This document shows positions 9,458 to 16,678 of a DNA stretch of 64,000 nt, in pieces; the stretch's first letter is position 1, and each line of letters starts with the position of its first letter. The notes under the pieces were generated by a model. It saw nothing but the letters and a program-made list of their open reading frames with translations, was not told where the DNA came from and did no database searches. The DNA is from Planotetraspora sp. A-T 1434 (GTDB lineage: Bacteria > Actinomycetota > Actinomycetes > Streptosporangiales > Streptosporangiaceae): positions 62,001 to 126,000 of the forward strand of contig NZ_JAOEGB010000012.1 in assembly GCF_025420585.1 (NCBI RefSeq), written 5' to 3'. A program made the position numbers and the translations under genes.

Positions 9458-11506
9458 GTGGGGGAATTCGTCGGAGTCGATCCCGCCAACCTTCGAGAGC
9501 TGACGCATCGGCTGCAGGCGCTACAGGAGACGCTGTCCAAGCATGGCCCGGCAATGCAGCAGAAAATGCAGAAATGGGGCAGCAACGTCAGCTTCGCCGT
9601 ACTGCCCCGTTTGATCGACGAGGCGCTGAACGACGCCCGCGACATGGACGCCCGCACGTCCAGGGCGTACGACCTCGCCGCGGAGCAAGGGTGGAATCCA
9701 TTCGGAGTCAAGCCGACCGGTGGGAGCCCCTATCGCGATGTTCCGCCTCCCGCTCCGATCGTCCGACTCGACTGGGCGACCACCGGGCAGAGCGGCTACC
9801 AGGCGCAGCGGGACGCGGCCGAGCTTTCCGGCCTCCTGGCCCATACCGACCCGGCCACACTCATGGCGATGTACGGCAGGGACAAAGGAGTCATTCGCGG
9901 CCTCCTCGCCCCCCTTGCCGAGAGGCTGCGCGGCCATCTCAACGACAAGGACTACCTCGGCGTCTTCTGGCAGTCCGTCGGGCCGCTCGCCGCGCGCCTC
10001 GCCAAGACCTTGCACGACAACGGTTCCTCCACCGACCCCTTGCTCACCAAGGAGGACACGGCGATCCTCGCCGCCTTCGGCGCCGCCCTCGCCGCAGCGA
10101 CCCGCCTCCGGACCTCCTCAGGCTCCGGCGACAGCAAAGCGCTGCTGCCCGACTCGGCCAAAGCGGCCCTCAGGGCCGGCGACCCCTGGTCAATCGGCAT
10201 GCTCCTCAAGTACGGCCCGCACGGCACGGCCTGGGACACCGATTTCCTGACCGACATCACCCGCTTCATGCTCGACGCCCGCAAAGCCGGAAAGATCGAC
10301 TGGCCGTCCTCTCATCAGCAGCTCACGACGGACATGGACGCCAATCACCATCAACGGGCCCTCGCCGAGTTCGACGCGATGGGTGCGGTCCTGGACCGTG
10401 CCGCCGAGAACGGCAAGGCCGCCCGGCACGTGCTCGGTAACCCCACCACCGGCCTCGCGTACACCCGCATGCTGGTGAACGATTCCTGGCACACCCCCGG
10501 CTACGATCCCGCGGCGTACTTCAGCAAGTATGTCGATGCCACGAGCAGAAGTGCCGATCCCGACTACCTCCCGGATCCGGGAAAGATCAACCTGTCCTCT
10601 CACACCGCTGCTTTCCTGCAAGCCGCAGTTTCCGCCGGTCGCGGCACCACACTCGATGCCAAGGAATCGGCGTGGTCCGTTGTCAATATTGTCCAGTCGA
10701 CCTCCGAGTTCTCCAAGGTCCACCCTGGCACCGTCCTCCCTCACGAAATCCGCAAAGCCCTTATCTTCACCGCCGACCGCTATCTCCCCGACTTCGCCGC
10801 TTCGGTGAATCACGATTTCACGTCTGCTGCCATGCAGAAAGCGAACGACACCTCCAACCCTTGGACACCCGTAACTAAGGCCAGTGAGCTTGAGGCATTC
10901 TTCAACCAAGCCCTACAAGACCCGGAAGAGTTCGGCGCCTTCAAGGGAATGATGGACGGCCGGATTAGCATAGCCGTAGCTGCGACGATCAAGGACCCCT
11001 CCGATGAGAACTATCTGGTGGAGATGGGGAGCCTTTATGGCCTGATCGAACGACTCAAAGGTCAACGTCACTTCGCGACCGAGCAACTGGCAGACGAGGA
11101 TGCGGCACGGCGGCAAACGGCACTATCAATAGTCACCGGAGGTTTCGGCGCACTAAGCTTCAACAAGGCCCTTGGGATAGGAACGATCAGCCAGATTATT
11201 GTCGCCCTCGCCACACCGCCGGCCAGTGGCATGTTCGACACAGGACACGCCCTGCAAGCACTGAGGGAGAACGCAGACGCCTTCCGTACACAAGTTCTCC
11301 ACGTGGAAGTTCCTGTGATACAAGGGCTAATAACCGCGGGAGCAGTGCGTCCGCCGGCGAATGCAAGCTGGATAAGCAACGGTGTGGTCACCCCTGACGC
11401 GGCCCTGGCCGACTGGATCAGCCAGCACGCCGAAACCGAATATTCGGGAAAGACGCTTACAGAGTGGATTAGGGATGCCCAGGACGCCATGAGGTTGCAG
11501 CAGTGA
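9458..11506 (+). CDS. Large effector-like protein with N-terminal WXG100-type helices
   Basis: A 682-residue protein of unknown function. Residues 1-80 form two predicted helices (LRELTHRLQALQETLSKHG; VLPRLIDEALNDARDMDART) typical of the N-termini of large LXG/WXG-type type VII substrates. The middle (80-600) is long, helical and Ala/Leu/Asp-rich, with no signal peptide and only one mildly hydrophobic segment near 560-590 (QIIVALATPPASGMF). Residues about 620-680 are homologous to the lipoprotein encoded next. The last 1 kb of the gene is visibly richer in A/T and uses rarer codons than the first half, as if the 3' end had a different history. GTG start; the stop overlaps the next start (GTGA). 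Confidence 0.75.
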   Translation: MGEFVGVDPANLRELTHRLQALQETLSKHGPAMQQKMQKWGSNVSFAVLPRLIDEALNDARDMDARTSRAYDLAAEQGWNPFGVKPTGGSPYRDVPPPAPIVRLDWATTGQSGYQAQRDAAELSGLLAHTDPATLMAMYGRDKGVIRGLLAPLAERLRGHLNDKDYLGVFWQSVGPLAARLAKTLHDNGSSTDPLLTKEDTAILAAFGAALAAATRLRTSSGSGDSKALLPDSAKAALRAGDPWSIGMLLKYGPHGTAWDTDFLTDITRFMLDARKAGKIDWPSSHQQLTTDMDANHHQRALAEFDAMGAVLDRAAENGKAARHVLGNPTTGLAYTRMLVNDSWHTPGYDPAAYFSKYVDATSRSADPDYLPDPGKINLSSHTAAFLQAAVSAGRGTTLDAKESAWSVVNIVQSTSEFSKVHPGTVLPHEIRKALIFTADRYLPDFAASVNHDFTSAAMQKANDTSNPWTPVTKASELEAFFNQALQDPEEFGAFKGMMDGRISIAVAATIKDPSDENYLVEMGSLYGLIERLKGQRHFATEQLADEDAARRQTALSIVTGGFGALSFNKALGIGTISQIIVALATPPASGMFDTGHALQALRENADAFRTQVLHVEVPVIQGLITAGAVRPPANASWISNGVVTPDAALADWISQHAETEYSGKTLTEWIRDAQDAMRLQQ

Positions 11507-11838
11507 GCAAGCGTAATTTGGCGGGTACCATGATCTTGGCTGGACTTGCCCTTACATTGGTTGGATGCACAGATGAAAGGCCGCCATCGATCCAAGATGA
11601 AGCCAGGCGTCGGGATGCCGCTCTCGTCGCCATCGTGCAGTGTTTTATTGACCGCGGCGCTATATCAGCAGCGGAAGTGAAAAGCCAGCCATGGCTGCAG
11701 AACGGTAAAGTCCAGCCCAGCGCAGAACTCCTCACCTGGGCGAACGGTCACGAGGAGACCGTGTACCGCGGAAAGACACTCATCGGCTGGGAAGATGATG
11801 CGACAGCGGTGTGGCCGAACTGGAAGTGTCCGCTGTGA
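11503..11838 (+). CDS. Small lipoprotein sharing a domain with the upstream protein
   Basis: A 111-residue predicted lipoprotein. The lipobox LVGC places the acylated Cys at residue 22, so the mature part would be anchored outside the membrane. Residues about 44-104 align along their whole length with the C-terminus of the 682-residue protein just upstream: shared pattern Q..I..GA, then W..NG.V.P.A.L..W, H.ET.Y.GKTL..W and DA. Two mature Cys (47, 109) could form a disulfide. The start overlaps the upstream stop by 4 bp, so the two are translationally coupled. It could be an immunity partner, a tethered antagonist or a duplicated binding module; which is not shown by the sequence. Confidence 0.75.
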   Translation: MSKRNLAGTMILAGLALTLVGCTDERPPSIQDEARRRDAALVAIVQCFIDRGAISAAEVKSQPWLQNGKVQPSAELLTWANGHEETVYRGKTLIGWEDDATAVWPNWKCPL

Positions 11839-11864
11839 TGTCCGCCGTTGGGCGCGCTGGAGGA

Positions 11865-12101
11865 TCATCTCGGCATCTCCTGCTCTTGGAGGAGCTCAAC
11901 GAGCGTCGGTAGGTCCTCCGCGACCACCGTCTGGTGGATTCCCAACTTGAGCTGCTCGCTAGTGAGCGTCACGCCACGCCTGGTCGCATAGAGGGTGCCT
12001 TCGTCGCTACGGAAAACCGCCCACGCGGGAAACTCTGCACGAAGCTCGTCGAGACGGCTCTCCCTTGGAGTTGTCACATCACGCAGCGTACTTCGGTCCA
12101 T
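11865..12101 (-). CDS. Small conserved-type protein beside a GntR regulator
   Basis: A soluble protein of about 78 residues (MDRSTLRDVTTPRESRLDELRAEFPAW...). The sequence reads as a compact alpha/beta unit with YATRRGVTLTSEQLKLG in the middle and an acidic C-terminal helix. I have no function for it. The start is uncertain: ATG at 12101 or 12116, or GTG at 12077; none has a clear ribosome site. It is divergent from the short GntR gene, an arrangement in which the regulator may control this gene. Confidence 0.55.
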   Translation of the reverse strand: MDRSTLRDVTTPRESRLDELRAEFPAWAVFRSDEGTLYATRRGVTLTSEQLKLGIHQTVVAEDLPTLVELLQEQEMPR

Positions 12102-12163
12102 GCCATGGCAGACCATGGCCTGGTTGATGGTGGCTGGACATGGATTCATACAGTTGCGACGTG

Positions 12164-12445
12164 ATGGAGTTCGAGCCGGATCGCTACGTGTGGGTTCAGG
12201 TCGCCGAGCGACTCCGAAGTCGCATCGTCGATGGCACATATCGCCCCAAATATCTCTTGTCTGAGGTACAGCTCATGCAGGAGTTCGGCGTGGCACGGGG
12301 CACGCTCCGCAAGGCGATGAAGAAGCTCAGGGAGGAAGGACTCCTCTATACGGTCCCCAACCTGGGCAGCTTTGTCAGTGCGCCGGGGGGTCGGATGGAG
12401 GAAGAGGGTGCCGAAGCGATCGGCTCGGAGCCCGATCCCGCATAG
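12164..12445 (+). CDS. Short GntR-family winged-helix regulator
   Basis: A DNA-binding protein of 93 residues containing only the GntR winged-helix domain: YVWVQVAERLRSRI, the LLSEVQLMQEFGVARGTLRKAMKKL recognition helix region, then the wing LLYTVPNLGSFV. There is no effector-binding domain, only a short acidic tail. I prefer ATG 12164 because the family domain begins directly there; ATG 12140 is an alternative. Divergent from the 78-residue protein. Confidence 0.8.
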   Translation: MEFEPDRYVWVQVAERLRSRIVDGTYRPKYLLSEVQLMQEFGVARGTLRKAMKKLREEGLLYTVPNLGSFVSAPGGRMEEEGAEAIGSEPDPA

Positions 12446-12551
12446 AGCGCTCGTCCCACGACTCGGCCTCCGGGCCAGCAAGTCGATCCGGCGACAACAT
12501 GGGCGCCCCCGATGGCGGTCCGGCGTCCGAACTGTCAGTGGTAGCCCTGCT

Positions 12552-13661
12552 TTAGGGTGAGGCGTCGCGGGTGGCGTTGGCGAGGGTGGCGTACTCGGGG
12601 CGGGTCAGGTCGCGGACCTCGTACGTGATGCCGTGCCGTACGGCGAAGCGGTTCACGTCCGCGGGGGCCCATCGACCGGGGAAGTGGTATAGCGGCACGC
12701 CAGCCCTATCGAGGATTAACAGGCCCTTCAGGTCCTCACAGCGGTAGAGCAGCATCCTGATGTGGTCGATCCGGTGGTTCCTCAGCCGGATGGCCTGGCG
12801 GTCCGGGCCGAGGCCGCCGATCTCGAGCCTCTCTCCGTTGACGGCGATACGCGGCCCCGAAGACCGGTCGACGGCGGCGAGGGCCTGGCCACGCCCGATC
12901 CTTCTTCCGAGCAGCGCCCGATCGATCCGCCGGAACGCCGGGGCGATCACCGCCCCGAGCGGGCTCACCATGAGGGCCAGCCACTTGAGCTCCAGGACGT
13001 CGGCCACGCTCATGACGGCCGATCGGATCCAGCGCCAGGTGTGCGGGGGCAGCAGGTGGATCGCATAGGCGGCGCACACGACCCCCGCGATCATGAGGGC
13101 CCACCGGGCGATCCGCTGCCGCCGGGTCGGAGGCGGGCGGACGGGCAGCCCGCGGAGGATCCCCCATCCGGGCGCCCGCCGGGAGAGGAACTGGCGCGCC
13201 TGGATCGGCGTGAAGTCCCACGCGTGGAACTTGAGCCCGTTCCGTGCCGCGAACTCATATCCGAGGCCGGTCGGCCACTCGCCGGGCAGATCGGCGAGCA
13301 CGAGCCCATCCGCGTCCACCACGGCAAGGCCGTGAACGGCCTTTCTGCCCTTCTTCTTGGCTTCCTTGGACGGGTCCCGCGTGAACCGGTAGCAGATCAG
13401 CGTCCGAGGAGCTCCGGGCGGAAGCCGTACGGAACGTCCCGAGGCGGCATCTGAGGCCACCAGTTGGCCGTTGTCCCAGGACAGACGGGTGGCCGGGCAC
13501 GGTCCCGACCCTGGAACGGCGCCGGCGCGGGGCGCGAGACCGCCGACCGACGAGGACCCCGGCTCACCAACCGGCATCGGGATGCCCCCAGGCGGCAGCT
13601 CCGGCCCGGGGGCCGTGCCGCGCCGGGGCGCCCAGTCGCCGGGTGGAGGATCGGCGGTCAC
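12552..13661 (-). CDS. Two-domain membrane protein coupled to nuoH
   Basis: A 369-residue protein I do not recognise. A Pro/Gly-rich N-terminus (1-55) leads to a first alpha/beta domain (about 57-160), two membrane helices (about 190-210 and 225-250), then a second domain (about 275-362). The two soluble domains look like copies of each other: both contain GL.V.D..G..L...PG.W followed by FA.R.G and a D.T end (LPGEWPTGLGYEFAARNGL versus FPGRWAPADVNRFAVRHGI). Its GTG start overlaps the nuoH stop as GTGA, so it is translationally coupled to the complex I operon. No catalytic motif seen. Confidence 0.75.
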   Translation of the reverse strand: MTADPPPGDWAPRRGTAPGPELPPGGIPMPVGEPGSSSVGGLAPRAGAVPGSGPCPATRLSWDNGQLVASDAASGRSVRLPPGAPRTLICYRFTRDPSKEAKKKGRKAVHGLAVVDADGLVLADLPGEWPTGLGYEFAARNGLKFHAWDFTPIQARQFLSRRAPGWGILRGLPVRPPPTRRQRIARWALMIAGVVCAAYAIHLLPPHTWRWIRSAVMSVADVLELKWLALMVSPLGAVIAPAFRRIDRALLGRRIGRGQALAAVDRSSGPRIAVNGERLEIGGLGPDRQAIRLRNHRIDHIRMLLYRCEDLKGLLILDRAGVPLYHFPGRWAPADVNRFAVRHGITYEVRDLTRPEYATLANATRDASP

Positions 13662-14611
13662 GTGATGAGGACTTTGACGACCCCCGTCAACGCGAGCTGC
13701 AGCAGAGCCAGTGGCACGAGGCCGATCCAGGCGAGCTTCTGGAGCTGGTCCTCACGGAGCCGGGGGTAGCTCACGCGAACCCAGATCACCACGAACGCCA
13801 GGACGAAGATCTTGACCAACGTCCACACCAGCCCGGGTAGGAGCGGGCCGTGCCAGCCGCCCAGGAACAACACGGTCGTCAGCGCGGAGAGCACGACGAT
13901 CCCGGCGTACTCCGCGAGCATGAACAGGGCGAACCTGATCCCGGCATACTCGGTCATCGGGCCCATAATGATCTCCGAGTCGGCGATCGGCATGTCGAAC
14001 GGCGGCCTGCGCAGCTCCGCCAGCCCCGCCACGAAGAACACCACGGCACCGATGGCCTGCCACGGCAGCCACCACCATCGCCACTGCTCGACTATGCCCT
14101 GCAACGACAGCGTGCCCGCCGCCATCGCCACGCTGGACGCCGCCAGGACCAGCGGCAGCTCGTACGACATGAGCTGGGCCGCCGCCCGGATGCCGCCGAG
14201 CACGCTGTACTTGTTGGCCGACGCCCATCCGGCCATGATCGCGCCCAGCACGCCGACGCCCATCACGGCCAGCACGAAGAACAGCCCCGCGTCGAGGTCC
14301 ACACCCACCAGGCCCGGGGCCACGGGGATGACGATCAGCACCACGAGGTACGGCACGAGCGCCACGGCCGGGGCGATGGCGAAGACCCGGCGATCGGCGG
14401 CGGCCGGGATCACGTCCTCCTTCTGGGCGAACTTCACGCCGTCGGCGATGAGTTGCGCCCAGCCGTGGAAGCCGCCGGCGTACATCGGCCCGAGCCGGGA
14501 CTGCATGTGGGCCATGGCCTTGTGCTCCATCTGCCCGACGATCAGCGGCAACACCAGGAACGCCGCCACGATGGCGATCAGCCGGACCGCGATGTCGAGC
14601 ACGTCAGCCAT
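13658..14611 (-). CDS. nuoH: NADH-quinone oxidoreductase subunit H
   Basis: Membrane subunit of complex I that helps form the quinone-binding chamber, 317 residues with about eight helices. Family hallmarks are MQSRLGPMYAGGFHGWAQLIADGVKF, GWASANKYSVLGGIRAAAQLMSYE and ELRRPPFDMPIADSEI. The ATG lies 8 bp inside the end of nuoC, so nuoC and nuoH are fused without the nuoD (and E-G) genes that separate them in a full operon. The stop overlaps the start of the 369-residue membrane protein. Confidence 0.96.
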   Translation of the reverse strand: MADVLDIAVRLIAIVAAFLVLPLIVGQMEHKAMAHMQSRLGPMYAGGFHGWAQLIADGVKFAQKEDVIPAAADRRVFAIAPAVALVPYLVVLIVIPVAPGLVGVDLDAGLFFVLAVMGVGVLGAIMAGWASANKYSVLGGIRAAAQLMSYELPLVLAASSVAMAAGTLSLQGIVEQWRWWWLPWQAIGAVVFFVAGLAELRRPPFDMPIADSEIIMGPMTEYAGIRFALFMLAEYAGIVVLSALTTVLFLGGWHGPLLPGLVWTLVKIFVLAFVVIWVRVSYPRLREDQLQKLAWIGLVPLALLQLALTGVVKVLIT

Positions 14612-15176
14612 CGCCCTCCTCCTGTACGGCCGGCCCGCCCGCCCAGTCGGCGGGGACGCCGGGAGGCAGCATCTTGCGGCGGCTCGGGGAGCCGTGGTCC
14701 GACTCGCCGGGCTCCTTGGCGCCCGGCCACCCTTTGGCCACCCGGGCGGCGAGCACGAAGTCCTTGCGCAGCGGATGGCCTTCGAATCCGTCGGGCAGCA
14801 GCAGCGGGCGCAGGTCGGGATGGCCGTCGAAGATCACGCCGAACATCTCGAACGTCTCCCGCTCGTGCCAGTCGGCTCCGCGGAAGACGCCGGTCGCGGT
14901 CGGCAGCCGGGGGTCGGCGCGCGGCACGCGGGTCCGGAGAAGCAGGTGGGCTGTCTTGATCGGGTCGAAGACGTGGGCCACGACCGAGAAGCCGTCCGGC
15001 GGCTCGTCGACCCCCGTCAGCCAGTCGAAGAACTCGTACCCCTCCGACCGGGCGAAGGACAGCACGTCGATCCAGTCGGCCGGCCCCACGTCGACCACGA
15101 TCTCGCCGAACGAGTCGGAGATCTCGGCGCGCGAGCCGTACCGGTCCTGGATCGCGATGGCGACGGCGGCGCTCAC
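14604..15176 (-). CDS. nuoC: NADH-quinone oxidoreductase subunit C
   Basis: Peripheral-arm complex I subunit, 190 residues. The NuoC 30-kDa domain covers about residues 30-150, with [22 protein letters not shown] and the [12 protein letters not shown] signature. A Ser/Pro/Gly-rich tail of about 35 residues follows. It is not fused to NuoD. The GTG start overlaps the nuoB stop (GTGA); the 3' end overlaps nuoH by 8 bp. Confidence 0.95.
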   Translation of the reverse strand: MSAAVAIAIQDRYGSRAEISDSFGEIVVDVGPADWIDVLSFARSEGYEFFDWLTGVDEPPDGFSVVAHVFDPIKTAHLLLRTRVPRADPRLPTATGVFRGADWHERETFEMFGVIFDGHPDLRPLLLPDGFEGHPLRKDFVLAARVAKGWPGAKEPGESDHGSPSRRKMLPPGVPADWAGGPAVQEEGDG

Positions 15177-15757
15177 GAGGGCCGCTCCCCCGGCTCGCCG
15201 ACCCCCTGCTCACCGCGCACCCGGCGTCCCCCCAGCTCGCCGACCCCCGGCTCGCTGGCGTAACGATCGCTCAGTGTCTCGCCCGCGATCTTCTCCTGGA
15301 GCTTCATGATCCCGTGGAGCAGCGCCTCCGGGCGGGGCGGGCAGCCGGGCACGTAGACGTCGACGGGGATGATCTGGTCGACGCCCTTGGTCACGCAGTA
15401 GGAGTCCCAGTACGGCCCGCCGGAGTTGGAGCAGGCTCCGAACGAGATGACGTACTTGGGATCGGGCATCTGCTCGTAGAGCCGCTTGACAGCCGGGGCC
15501 ATCTTGTCGGTCACCGTGCCCGAGACGATCATGAGGTCGGCCTGCCGCGGCCCGTTGGCGAACGGGATCACGCCGAACCGGATGAAGTCGTGCCTGCTCA
15601 TCGAGGTCGCGATGAACTCGATCGCGCAGCAGGCCAGCCCGAAGTTGAACACCCAGAGCGAGTAGCGCCGGCCCCAGTTCAGCACGAACTTCATCGGCTT
15701 GGGCGCCAGCCGGGACGCCGGCCCAACCGTGGGCATCGGGAGATCGCTCACCGCCAT
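15173..15757 (-). CDS. nuoB: NADH-quinone oxidoreductase subunit B
   Basis: Carries the terminal [4Fe-4S] cluster N2 next to the quinone site, 194 residues. Cluster ligands are visible in [16 protein letters not shown] and [11 protein letters not shown]. The start is MAVSDLPMP, with GGAGGAG about 9 bp upstream; a longer upstream reading runs through a repetitive basic segment encoded by the tandem repeat before the gene and is rejected. The C-terminus has a short Gly/Glu/Arg-rich extension. Confidence 0.95.
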   Translation of the reverse strand: MAVSDLPMPTVGPASRLAPKPMKFVLNWGRRYSLWVFNFGLACCAIEFIATSMSRHDFIRFGVIPFANGPRQADLMIVSGTVTDKMAPAVKRLYEQMPDPKYVISFGACSNSGGPYWDSYCVTKGVDQIIPVDVYVPGCPPRPEALLHGIMKLQEKIAGETLSDRYASEPGVGELGGRRVRGEQGVGEPGERPS

Positions 15758-15776
15758 GAAGCCATTCTCCTCCCGT

Positions 15777-15872
15777 CGCCGCCTCCAGGCGAGCGGCCGT
15801 CGCCTCCAAGCAAACAGCCGTCGCCTCCAAGCAAACAGCCGTCGCGTCCACAAACGGCCGTCACGTCCAGGT
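15777..15872. repeat. 21-bp tandem repeats between nuoA and nuoB
   Basis: Two exact copies of a 21-bp unit (CGTCGCCTCCAAGCAAACAG plus C) at 15798-15818 and 15819-15839, flanked by degenerate copies on both sides (15777-15797, 15840-15872). They fill the gap between the nuoA stop and the nuoB ribosome site. Purpose unknown: a slippage product, or a transcript spacer or processing region. Confidence 0.8.
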
Positions 15873-15881
15873 GGGCGGTCT

Positions 15882-16253
15882 TCAGGTCCAGGCGAGCACC
15901 CGCTTGCGCCAGGCATAGAGGATGCCCAGGGCGATGAAGGCCAGGAAGACGAACATCTCGACCAGTGTGGTCATGCCGTACCCGGGAGCGGCGAAGATCG
16001 TCGCCCACGGGAAGAGGAAGACGGCGTCCACCGCGAAGACGACGTAGAGATAGGTGAAGACGTAGTAGCGGATCTGGGACTGGGCCCAGCCCTCGCCGAC
16101 GGGGTCGACGCCGCACTCGTAGGTCATCAGCTTCTCGGGCGTCGGCCGGTTCGGCCGGAGCAGCCGGTTGGCGAACAGGCCCCCGGCGAAGATCCCCAGG
16201 CCGATGAGGAGGAGAACCACGACAACGGCATAAGATCCGAAATATTCGTTCAT
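15882..16253 (-). CDS. nuoA: NADH-quinone oxidoreductase subunit A
   Basis: Three-helix complex I membrane subunit, 123 residues. Signature [34 protein letters not shown] contains the conserved Cys loop and the FxxD helix. The start ATG has GAGGAGG about 8 bp upstream; a longer upstream reading is non-conserved. First gene of the minus-strand nuoA-B-C-H block. Confidence 0.96.
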   Translation of the reverse strand: MNEYFGSYAVVVVLLLIGLGIFAGGLFANRLLRPNRPTPEKLMTYECGVDPVGEGWAQSQIRYYVFTYLYVVFAVDAVFLFPWATIFAAPGYGMTTLVEMFVFLAFIALGILYAWRKRVLAWT

Positions 16254-16678
16254 CTCCGCGCCTCCTCTCCCGATCATAAGCCGCGCTCCCATCGCATCCC
16301 AGACACCGGCGGCGACCTGGGAAGATGAACCGTGCGCGAGCCACGATCTCACCAGCCGGTCAGGTGACGGCCGGAGGGCGGCCGCCAGCATATAGTTGAG
16401 GATCGTGACCCGAAACATGCTCTTCGCTCGCTTGCACGTCGACCTGTGCCGGCTCGCGGCGGGGCTGTGTCGTCCGGGCCGTTCACGAGCGTGATGACGC
16501 CGTCGCCCCGGCGGCCGTCGACCCCCAGCTCGTCTCCCCGCGTACGCGGCGAGCAACGGTAATTTCGCACGTCAATAACTCGCACGACAAGACAAGAGCG
16601 TGGCCCCGAGGGATCTAGCATGGAAATAAGAACGTGCCAGCGCAGACGCCTGAGCGCGTCGAGGAGGACTGAGCAGCT
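16254..16678. promoter_or_regulatory. Divergent promoter region nuoA / korA
   Basis: A 425-bp gene-free stretch between the divergent nuoA and korA starts, which must hold the promoters for both operons. AGGAGG at 16662-16667 is the korA ribosome site. I cannot pick -35/-10 boxes with confidence and see no repeat or structured RNA. Confidence 0.5.

Noticed and set aside
9172-11838. A complete type VII secretion locus
   Set aside because: No EccC-type ATPase, EccB/D/E membrane protein or MycP protease is encoded in the window; only substrate-like proteins are present.
8110-13657. Integrated phage or insertion sequence as the source of the nuo-splitting island
   Set aside because: I see no integrase, transposase, tRNA fragment or terminal inverted repeats at the edges; the origin of the island stays open.
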